A program made the position numbers and the translations under genes. Positions 10,401-16,069 of a stretch of DNA of 42,187 bases are shown here, one piece after another. Source of the DNA: CG2-30-40-21 sp043806395 (GTDB lineage Bacteria > UBA9089 > CG2-30-40-21); contig JAZDHC010000154.1 of assembly GCA_043806395.1 (NCBI GenBank), forward strand, positions 1 through 42,187, given 5' to 3'. Below the pieces are notes generated by a model. That model did no database searches. It saw only the letters and a program-made list of their open reading frames with translations, and was not told where the DNA came from. The number at the start of each line of letters is the position of its first letter. Positions within the stretch are counted from its first letter, which is position 1.

Positions 10401-11458
10401 CCACCGGCACCATAGGAAAGGTAGGCATAATTTCCAGAGACATAGACAGCACAGGCTTGTGCACCAGCCTTAGCACTTGTCAATTGAACATATCCAGCCT
10501 CTTTTATGTTAGAGGGATCGCTGACATTGAGTATCTTTAATCCAGTAGTAGCATGTGCCAGATAAGCATAATTACCCCGCACATAAACACCATATACTGT
10601 ATTTCGAGTGGCTTGTTCATAGATACCTTTGTCAACAGGCTTTTTTGGATCCGATACATCCACTATCCTTAAGCCAGTAATATGAGCCACGAAGACATAA
10701 TTGCCCAATGGATATATATCATACACTCGGCTTGATATCCCAAAGTTGCCCACCACTGTTGGTGTAGTAGGGCTTCCGACATCAATAATACGAACGCTTG
10801 TTGCCTGAAAGTCACTTTGATAATTGATAAGATAAACGAATTTACCATCCCCGACAAGACCATTTATAGTTCCACTAAGTTCATATTTTCCTACCCTCTT
10901 TGGGGATAAAGGGTTGCTGATATCAAGGCTATACATCCCTTTTGAGCCCTCCCCAAGATAGGCATAATTTCCATTAGTATAAACACCGCAATAGCTTTCA
11001 CCACTGCCAGTATATTTTCCAACAACCGTGACTGTTCCTGTTTTACCTGTGGAAAACTTAAACCTGCCAAGTGCTGGGTCAATGCCTACCTCCCCTGAAT
11101 TTATGGTTATATTTGGCCAGCCAGCCACATCAGACAGGTCAATACCTACTGGTTTTTTCTTGTTCTCTACATTAGTATACTCTGTCGAGCAGACATCTAT
11201 GCCATTATCATATATCCGCATCCCGTCATCAGTATTGAAAAGACTGGGTGCCTCGGTTCGTGAGATGGGCAAGCCATTTCTTCTGGTTAATTGCTTCTCA
11301 GCATTTAATCCGGAAAACTTGAACGAAGCCGGGTTATTGTCTCCGGCATTGCCAGCCGGTTGCTTTCGTATTTCTAAGGCATGGGCAGTGGTGGAGAGGC
11401 AGATAAGGGCGGAGATGATAAGTATTGCCATGGCATGGGGTAGGGATTTATTCAGCAT
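4418..11458 (-). CDS. giant secreted LVIVD-propeller protein with cohesin-dockerin-cohesin core and T9SS-like sorting domain
   Basis: Signal peptide (cleavage after ...STTAHA, about residue 28). LVIVD repeats at about 150-460 make seven blades of the type GNYAYLA...GLQIIDVSNP. Next come an Ig/E-set-like domain (about 483-580), a Big_5-like Ig domain (586-676, VDKPLIISFSKPMN), a PEGA domain (683-740, AQVYLDGIFVGTG), a cohesin-like domain (753-880), a two-EF-loop dockerin (973-1038, GDADGDAMVNTIDF and ADFDGDNKVNTIDF), a second cohesin-like domain (1064-1200), a Thr/Val/Gly linker, a second seven-blade LVIVD propeller (1250-1536), nine NVIPAKAGIQ repeats (1538-1682), a region with two GWxMxxxP modules (GWHMVSMPV, GWNMIGCPF), and a C-terminal sorting domain (2266-2346, KIYPNP...GVYLYMI). 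AAAGGAG precedes the ATG. Probably exported and attached to the cell surface. It follows the PorV-like gene by about 110 bp on the same strand. No enzyme motif was seen. Confidence 0.85.
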   Translation of the reverse strand: MLNKSLPHAMAILIISALICLSTTAHALEIRKQPAGNAGDNNPASFKFSGLNAEKQLTRRNGLPISRTEAPSLFNTDDGMRIYDNGIDVCSTEYTNVENKKKPVGIDLSDVAGWPNITINSGEVGIDPALGRFKFSTGKTGTVTVVGKYTGSGESYCGVYTNGNYAYLGEGSKGMYSLDISNPLSPKRVGKYELSGTINGLVGDGKFVYLINYQSDFQATSVRIIDVGSPTTPTVVGNFGISSRVYDIYPLGNYVFVAHITGLRIVDVSDPKKPVDKGIYEQATRNTVYGVYVRGNYAYLAHATTGLKILNVSDPSNIKEAGYVQLTSAKAGAQACAVYVSGNYAYLSYGAGGLQIIDVSNPEAPILVGKYNADMLDESMYRTIVRGNYAYTVSYKKDSTLFNVFVLRVIDISNPKLPKLIQKYIENSGKPIADSYDISINKGLAFVTDGSNAMRALEIPMPPELPVGSVTVDYNFVPGTLSVVLTFPNGSETLSGSASNNVTWNINGGVSPYKVSLYYSMDKGKTFDNTIITDSTLSFYPWVVPGTNTLDLRVKAVVTDSNSATAHDMSDGDVRIDCIMPTVTGANIKDGERDIAVDKPLIISFSKPMNQTAVQQAFSISPDISGKVFGWNEDKTQLTITNDGFNENATYACTISTDARDNSLPGNKLTVAYRFSFKTIVPPPGFISVAANVKDAQVYLDGIFVGTGSLTINDVMVGSHTLSIQKVNYYPFTSTVSVQTKQTTNIYATLTPSVKTTLLLDAPGEVGVGETFTVTIRVEGVVGLTNMDLFLSFDPELFESIGIKDTAFIQKIASRIDTGAISYAAGVMSGSITGNGTITEFIFMAKKKGNATLSFDFNQNANRKTKLVSVARDIPFIATDQKNVSIVEFGRVDGFVAIDIPRVGSYSGIYIDVPDTKLTTTANLAGYFLLKRIPPGKTNIRANGPGLTPNIWKGIEVIGQQQVTISGTLTLINGDADGDAMVNTIDFGRLREAYFKTKTDAGWLDTGALNRNGYINADFDGDNKVNTIDFAILRDNYFKAVGQQTVQLAPMLAVGTGLVSVQSAHLFLELPQNMDKIKVNTEFPVNIKVEGVSSLTSMDFFLGFDPTVLAVNRTKGDDAFLPKIASDIKNTAGFVSHAAGLMTGSANGNGTIATVYFTLRKRQNTKLEFLQNTAKNQETMMMSTGRKVMSFTTEPMMLVFDGTKTITIGTTSTTVVGTSATVVKTGNGTIGTSATAVGTGTVIVSSMTLIASFKPDGMSYGIFLKNNYAYMSCDTAGLQIMDISQPASPVFAGKYNTASSCRDTVVVDNYAYTAAGTKGLMVIDVSNVNKPTLVSSLAIDGFCYDIAISGNYAYVAAGATGLQIVDISKPQTPKKIGKYNTDGISRGVCVRDGYAFVADDGSGLVVIDVSNPYGPKLVGQYDTPGSAYDIWLSGKYAYIADYSGGLQIIDISNPAKPVKTGSYKTNGFAWDVMVRDNVAFVVCEAAGLFVLDVSNPAQPTLLSSYKTGGKAFGVAMQGDYVFVADDYQGLKVLAGVRGNVIPAKAGIQDEPNVIPAKAGIQDESNVIPAKAGIQDNGSATEPNVIPAKAGIQDEPNNNGSATEPNVIPAKAGIQDESNVIPAKAGIQDNGSTTEPNVIPAKAGIQDNGSATEPNVIPAKAGIQDNGSATESNVIPAKAGIQDNGSATSTTVATPMDTDKIQTGGIPKQGTASNGKQTDMGMIIIDDRTNNVDGSDETIVGGIPILPIDDGVISPIEEYGQWLLPITASVGGQLASIQLGADSYGSTDGFDQWNDLPLPPPPSQGNYIQIYLPHPEWGLVFGKFMQDMRQMYGNNQYLFEVQTNMPAGTEITLTMENIVGNTKGYEIMLTDTESGQTWNLSVGTELASVKSRGLVPVRSLAPVVFKSDSDGLRQFSLSVKPPIISQRFSSGWHMVSMPVKSSVFGMMGYDKANYIYEYNRAGYTQVYSKLGLGKGYWLGLLDDATINLDLPEGAISSSSEFTIPLQTGWNMIGCPFDFTPDWSKVAVQKDGVRKGLKEAVASGWVMDVLYGFVDGNYQLANRLEPWQGYWFAALSDCQLIVPNISASSTTTNSLQLSPVVVSLDTWQVGLHITAGGYEDKANYCPRFGISRDSSIGLDMNDRPEPPEPQGKFVSLYFTHPEEDIFDRFDWDMRQVGDGVIAWDAAIRTNLSGDVNISWDKEQLPAGYGLSLKDIETSLSIDMRAGTGCTYHSSAIDGESNIRHFQIIAKADGIAKKSSIPGFADLKIYPNPTTLSHMRFDFSGKATIKIFTLSGELVQTLTDVDGTKATEAKWDLTNSDGQSVASGVYLYMISNTQGKRYGKLAVIR
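5770..5818. repeat. in-frame dispersed repeat inside the giant gene (gggacgagtccc type)
   Basis: Two adjacent palindromes, gggacgagtccc and gacagaggcaagctctgtc, end in cctac. A related copy is at 8275-8299, and a variant lies at 2836-2855 outside genes. The repeat adds about 16 residues (SRGLVPVRSLAPV) without breaking the frame. Confidence 0.7.
6418..6842. repeat. nine copies of a 20-bp palindromic repeat, in frame within the giant gene
   Basis: ATTCCTGCCTTCGCAGGAAT occurs nine times with spacers of about 18-50 bp; each copy is an 8-bp stem with the loop CTTC. The coding strand reads them as NVIPAKAGIQ, joined by DEP, DES or DNGSATEP linkers. The core resembles the neisserial dRS3 repeat (ATTCCC-N8-GGGAAT), which is known as a target for filamentous-phage integration. 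All spacers keep the frame. Confidence 0.95.
8275..8299. repeat. second in-frame copy of the gacgag repeat
   Basis: ggacagagacgagccctgtc plus cctac, encoding VGTGLVSVQS between the dockerin and the second cohesin-like domain of the giant protein. The core is shared with 5770-5818. Confidence 0.65.
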
Positions 11459-11507
11459 TTAGTGTGGTCTCCTTTTGTTTACGATTATTTGTACATTACC
11501 GCATAAT

Positions 11508-11560
11508 GTATCGGAGGGCTTTAGCCCTCCAATAAATGGAAGGCTGAAGCCTTCCGATAC
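11508..11560. repeat. 53-bp double-hairpin element
   Basis: Outer arms gtatcgg and ccgatac enclose two perfect hairpins, ggagggctttagccctcc and ggaaggctgaagccttcc. The same 53-bp architecture is at 26113-26165, a half copy is at 140-169 and a decayed copy at 41928-41952. It sits in the short gap between the PorV-like gene and the giant gene. Confidence 0.9.
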
Positions 11561-11570
11561 ATTTTTCCAA

Positions 11571-13325
11571 CTAATTCATTACTTCCCCATCATCTATTGG
11601 TGCAATATCCATGAATTTGAAATGCGTGCTTGCGGCATTTTTTAATCCATTGTCTGTCCCTTGGTTGATGGTCACCGCTGGTGGTGCAGGAACATTTACG
11701 CTGGTCGTATTCACTTCAGGTGCTAATGGTGGTGCCTTGTTGGGGGTAGCACTATCACCAGAGGATGCCTGTGGTGAACCTGCAACTGTAGTCGTGCCTT
11801 GTTGTTCCTTGCTGGCAGGGGCAGGGGGTGGGGTTTGCTTTGTGTTCATGGGCGTTATTGTATCCACCTTGCTGGTTGCGGTCCCGCTGGCAGGGGTAGC
11901 ACCGTCCCCAGCCTTTGCCTGTGATGAGCCTGTAGGCGTGCCTACAATCGATGCAGTTGTTGCATCATTGTTGACCGTGGACTGCGGACTATTGACTGTC
12001 GTGACTATCGCAGTCGTACCAACAACTGGTGCTGCATTCCCGCTGATTACTGCTGGCGTTGTTGTGGTCGCATCAGTAATAGATGTTGCTGATTTATCCA
12101 CCGCAGTCGCTGTCTCCTCTCCACCATCAAAATCTATCCCATCCGCAGCCTTATCAAAATCAACAATCTTTTTCACCTCCGCAGCTTCTGTTGTGGTTGC
12201 CGTACCCTTTGCTGTCTCTAATGGGACATTAATGCCCGGCAGCACAGGCATCTTTTTCTTATCATCCTTCTTTTTCTTCAAATGCTCCGGGAAGTTTTTC
12301 TCCTCAATAAACATCCCCAGAGCAAACCGTTGTACGGCTATCCATGGAACTAATGGCTCTTTCTTCTTTTCCCCTGTTTCTAATAGCATCATCCTTTGCT
12401 TTGGCTTTGGTGACCCAAACCTTAGTGAGGTTGAGAGGCGATGAGCATTACCGAGAGAGTCATACGGGGCAAAGGCATAATCAAGTAAACACTTATTACC
12501 TGTTATTCCAAATCCAAAACCAAATTTTCCTGTATCTGCTCCCATTCTATACCCTGCCCGAAGCATGGTATTAAGCCCTGCCACCTTTGGCATGGTTCGT
12601 TCAATACCAAGGTTTGTGGTTCGTTGTCCATCATTGGGCATATTCACATCCATACAAATGATAGAATTAGTCAATTGATAGCTTAGCCCAAATCTCATCC
12701 GAAATGGCATTGGGTCATCAACTACGCCCTGCTTTTTATCACTGGCTTTTATGCCAATATTTTGTACAACTGCCCCAACCACCAGATTGTGTATTGGGGT
12801 ATGGCATAATCCGCCAAGGTCAACCACAAGATTGCTGGTATTCTTATTATCAATGCCCTGTTTTACGAATTTTAATCCTGCCCCAATAGCTGCACCTTGT
12901 CCAAACATCCGGCTAACAGCAAGGGACATGGCCATATCATTTGCCTTAAAATCACTGTTCATGTTGCCATTAGTCTTATTATACCTTTTTATCCCATCCA
13001 CCCCAAGCATGGACAATGATACCCCCAATGCCCCTTTATTCTTGTTGGGACGGACGAAAGCAAGGTATTCACTGTTAACATCTTGAAAATAAGAAAGATG
13101 CGTGGCCATAACCTCTGTTTGCGTAAGCTGAGAAAGACCAGCAGGATTCCAATAAATGGCACTAATATCATCTGCTAATGCACAAAATGCCTCTCCCATG
13201 CCTGCGGCACGGGCACCAACACCTATTTTCAGAAATGCTGCCCCAGACTTGCCTGTATCCTTTGCCTCAACCCCACTGACTGATACCATTCCAATAATCA
13301 ACAAAAATATCACTCGTTTTATCAT
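11571..13325 (-). CDS. PorV/PorQ-family outer membrane protein with long Pro/Thr-rich tail
   Basis: Signal peptide MIKRVIFLLIIGMVSVSGVEA, then the hallmark N-terminus of PorV/PorQ proteins (GAAFLKIGVGARAAGMGEAF...ISAIYWNPAGLSQL) and an outer-membrane beta-barrel-like region to about residue 310 (YAFAPYDSLGNAHRLSTSLRFG). A low-complexity Thr/Ala/Pro/Gly tail of about 270 residues follows, absent from typical members of about 300-400 aa. PorV in Bacteroidetes carries type IX substrates to the PorU sortase; PorQ-like relatives occur more widely. I chose ATG 13325 because AAGGAG (13338-13333) is seven bases upstream; the GTG at 13331 is too close. Part of the tail (TVNSPQSTVNN) is encoded by heptamer-like repeats. 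Neighbours with sorting domains support a role in surface export. Confidence 0.8.
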   Translation of the reverse strand: MIKRVIFLLIIGMVSVSGVEAKDTGKSGAAFLKIGVGARAAGMGEAFCALADDISAIYWNPAGLSQLTQTEVMATHLSYFQDVNSEYLAFVRPNKNKGALGVSLSMLGVDGIKRYNKTNGNMNSDFKANDMAMSLAVSRMFGQGAAIGAGLKFVKQGIDNKNTSNLVVDLGGLCHTPIHNLVVGAVVQNIGIKASDKKQGVVDDPMPFRMRFGLSYQLTNSIICMDVNMPNDGQRTTNLGIERTMPKVAGLNTMLRAGYRMGADTGKFGFGFGITGNKCLLDYAFAPYDSLGNAHRLSTSLRFGSPKPKQRMMLLETGEKKKEPLVPWIAVQRFALGMFIEEKNFPEHLKKKKDDKKKMPVLPGINVPLETAKGTATTTEAAEVKKIVDFDKAADGIDFDGGEETATAVDKSATSITDATTTTPAVISGNAAPVVGTTAIVTTVNSPQSTVNNDATTASIVGTPTGSSQAKAGDGATPASGTATSKVDTITPMNTKQTPPPAPASKEQQGTTTVAGSPQASSGDSATPNKAPPLAPEVNTTSVNVPAPPAVTINQGTDNGLKNAASTHFKFMDIAPIDDGEVMN

Positions 13326-13364
13326 TGACACACTCCTTAATATTTATTGCTTTAATTAGGATAA

Positions 13365-13481
13365 CCATAAGGGCAGACACATAGGTCTGCCCCTACTTTT
13401 TCACCATAAGGGCAGACACATAGGTCTGCCCCTACTTTTTCACCATAAGGGCAGACACATAGGTCTGCCCCTACTTTTTCA
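13365..13481. repeat. three perfect 39-bp tandem copies overlapping the 3' end of the NHL gene
   Basis: Copies at 13365-13403, 13404-13442 and 13443-13481 are identical. Each carries a hairpin gggcagac-acatag-gtctgccc and the complement of GTGAAAAAGTAG, the last codons of the NHL-protein gene. The duplication therefore includes the gene's stop codon, giving three consecutive hairpins in the 3' UTR. Confidence 0.95.
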
Positions 13482-15864
13482 CCGCTATCTTGCATGTCTC
13501 CACCTTTCCACCGGCAGTAAGCACGCAAAAGTAAACCCCATCCGCTACGATATTGCCATCCTTGCTTCTGCCCTGCCATGGGATGTGATGACCACCCAGT
13601 TTTGGCTCCAAATCATCCCCCTTGCCTTCCCATTCCCAGATAAGTTCACCAGCTAAGTTGTAAACCTCCATAAAAGCACTATCCACCTTGTTTGGCAAAT
13701 TGTAGAAAATAACCGTACCATCCGTTGTTGCAGTAGTACTGCCAATATATACCGTATCTCCATCACACGGATCAAATGGATTTGGATAATTATGCAAATC
13801 TACCTCATGGGAAATCACCGGTGCAAGTGGTACAAGCATAACCTCTTCAACCGTACTCACATTATTTGGCTTTATTGAAACAGCCTTCATGGCATAACCT
13901 GTTTTATAACCATCCTTAAATACCATAACAGAGTATGTACCCATTGGTATTCCATCAAGGCTATACCTGCCTGTGTTATCTGTATAACCAGTACTTGCCA
14001 CTACCCCTGTCTCTTGTTGATTTATTTTCACTTGGGCATTATAAACGGGTATACCCTGATTGGTCACCGTACCTGCAACCCCTCCGGTGGGTACAAAATC
14101 AAAGGGCATAAACCGTTGAATTCGGTGATTGCCGGTGTCTGCAATATAGATATTATTCTTATCATCTATGGCTATTCCCTCTGGAGAAAATATCTGTCCT
14201 TGAGCCATTCCCTCCTGCCATGGATAGATACCAAGCTGATTCCCCAGTCTATCCATGATATGCAGGCACCTATTTACTCTATCTAAGATGTAGAGCCGAT
14301 TTAATGAATCCTTTGCAATGCCGCAGGGATACTGGAATTGTCCATCATCCTCATCAAGTCCTGGCTTACCTATTGTCCTGAGTTGTCCACCTTTCTCATC
14401 AAAAACCCTGATCAAATGCTCAGTATGACAAACCACGAAAACCTCTCTTGAAGTAGCACTTGTTTCTATCACCTCTATATCTAATGGCATATTAAGAACA
14501 GCCCATTTGGTAATCATATTCCCGTTCCGATCCAATACCTGTATTCGATTATTAGAGGTGTCAACTATATAGGCATTCCCGATTGAATCAATGGCTATAT
14601 CCTGCGGGTACTTAAATTTACCCTCCCCTGATCCAAGCTCTCCCCAACTGTCAATAAACACCCCGTTATTATTAAAGCGTTGAATGCGACTATTGTAAGA
14701 ATCCGTAATATAGACCCTATTGTTATTATTTCTATCTATGGCAATCCCGGTTGGGGTATCAAACAGCCCTTTCTCAAGCATGGATGACTTACTGCCCCAC
14801 GCAGTAATAAATTTGCCGTCTTGAGTAAACTTCTGAATCCTATGATTATCTTTATCTACAACGAACATATTGCCATTAGAGTCAAAAGCCATATCTACAG
14901 GTGAATTAAATCTTCCCGTTTCAAAGCTGTTTTTACTTAATAAGCTTATAAAATTTCCTTTATTATCAAACCTCTGTATACAATTATTTTTTCTATCTAC
15001 AGCATAAACTGTTCCTTCTTTATTAACAAACAACCCGGCTATATCCCCAAATTGTCCAGCCCTGAACCCTGTCTTACCACCCCATCCACATTTTTTCTGG
15101 AAATCCAGCCCAAAGCCATAGATATATTCATATTTTCCATTCATATCCTCTTTCTTTGCAGTTAGATAGATGGATTGGTTATTATTGGTTGCAATCCCGG
15201 TCAGTGTCCCAAGACTTTCATCCTTCAGGCATACAGATATCATGGTAAAGGTACCCTCAATATATATCTTCTGGATACGATGATTACCTGTATCAACAAC
15301 ATATAACATGAAGTCAGTAGGGTTATAAACAATATCCAAAGGGGCTAAAAACTGTCCTGAGCCTGTCCCTGTCTCCCCTATCTTGCGAATAGACAATCTC
15401 TTGCCATCAAACTCCCAGATACAGCCTTTATCGCTATCAGTCACATATACTAAGCCATTTCTGCCAATTGTTATCCCGCAAGGCTTGCCAATATCCCCCT
15501 TGCCCCACACACCAAAAACGACACCATCTTTGTTTAATCCCAGAACGCACTTAAGATCAGCATCTATCACAAAGATGTTTCCTTTATTATCCGCAGCCAC
15601 ACCAATGGGTTTAGAAAGCATGTCCAGATCATTTCCATAAAACTCCTTCTCCAGCTCACCCTTTGGATTAAACCTCTGCACACATTTTTTGCCTGTATTT
15701 GCCACAAACATATAGCCATCAGTATTCACAGATACATCTGACGGCTTATCAAAATCATACTTATGATATTCCCCAGGGAATTCGGCAGAAAATACAAGAT
15801 CCTTGGCATAAACACTGCCTGTTATTAAACATAATATCAACCCTAACCATAATATCTTTTTCAC
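13471..15864 (-). CDS. secreted NHL-repeat propeller protein with carboxypeptidase-regulatory-like and C-terminal sorting domains
   Basis: Signal peptide MKKILWLGLILCLITGSVYA. From about residue 35 to 585 there are repeated NHL units (KPSDVSVNTDGYMFVANTG, IAIDSIGNAYIVDTSNNRIQ, IAIDDKNNIYIADTGNHRIQRF), enough for about two propellers. Then comes a carboxypeptidase-regulatory-like fold (about 593-675, GTVTNQGIPVYNAQVKI...GYTDNTGRYSLDGIP) and a FlgD/type IX-like C-terminal domain (about 688-797, HNYPNPFDP...GEL). The start is GTG at 15864, supported by GGAGG seven bases upstream. NHL propellers bind proteins, glycans or nucleic acids, and the ligand here is unknown. It lies in the surface-protein cluster between the barrel protein and the PorV-like gene. 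Confidence 0.85.
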   Translation of the reverse strand: MKKILWLGLILCLITGSVYAKDLVFSAEFPGEYHKYDFDKPSDVSVNTDGYMFVANTGKKCVQRFNPKGELEKEFYGNDLDMLSKPIGVAADNKGNIFVIDADLKCVLGLNKDGVVFGVWGKGDIGKPCGITIGRNGLVYVTDSDKGCIWEFDGKRLSIRKIGETGTGSGQFLAPLDIVYNPTDFMLYVVDTGNHRIQKIYIEGTFTMISVCLKDESLGTLTGIATNNNQSIYLTAKKEDMNGKYEYIYGFGLDFQKKCGWGGKTGFRAGQFGDIAGLFVNKEGTVYAVDRKNNCIQRFDNKGNFISLLSKNSFETGRFNSPVDMAFDSNGNMFVVDKDNHRIQKFTQDGKFITAWGSKSSMLEKGLFDTPTGIAIDRNNNNRVYITDSYNSRIQRFNNNGVFIDSWGELGSGEGKFKYPQDIAIDSIGNAYIVDTSNNRIQVLDRNGNMITKWAVLNMPLDIEVIETSATSREVFVVCHTEHLIRVFDEKGGQLRTIGKPGLDEDDGQFQYPCGIAKDSLNRLYILDRVNRCLHIMDRLGNQLGIYPWQEGMAQGQIFSPEGIAIDDKNNIYIADTGNHRIQRFMPFDFVPTGGVAGTVTNQGIPVYNAQVKINQQETGVVASTGYTDNTGRYSLDGIPMGTYSVMVFKDGYKTGYAMKAVSIKPNNVSTVEEVMLVPLAPVISHEVDLHNYPNPFDPCDGDTVYIGSTTATTDGTVIFYNLPNKVDSAFMEVYNLAGELIWEWEGKGDDLEPKLGGHHIPWQGRSKDGNIVADGVYFCVLTAGGKVETCKIAVKK

Positions 15865-15893
15865 TTAAAAACCTCCGAATTAATAAAATAAAG

Positions 15894-16061
15894 ATTCACC
15901 GCAGAGACGCAGAGACACAGAGACACAGAGAAGAAGCAGAGAAGAATTAATCCACAGCTAACAAGCAATTTTAATAAAAGAAAAACAACAAACAAAAAAA
16001 TCTTAATCTGTGTAATCTGTGGATAGATTCTTCTCTGCGTCTCTGCGCCTCTGCGGTGAAT
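15894..16061. repeat. inverted dispersed repeat pair (cgcagagacgcagag type)
   Basis: Arms at 15894-15916 (attcaccgcagagacgcag...) and 16039-16061 are complementary at 22 of 23 positions. They belong to the 'ctctgtgtctctgtggtgaat' family that recurs at 2789-2810 and 36327-36352. The element fills the gap between the barrel gene and the NHL gene. Confidence 0.8.
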
Positions 16062-16069
16062 TTTCCCCC

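Noticed and set aside
11611..12444. 277-codon frame antisense to the PorV-like tail
   Set aside because: Mirror of the low-complexity Thr/Ala/Pro tail; the minus strand has the signal peptide and family motifs.
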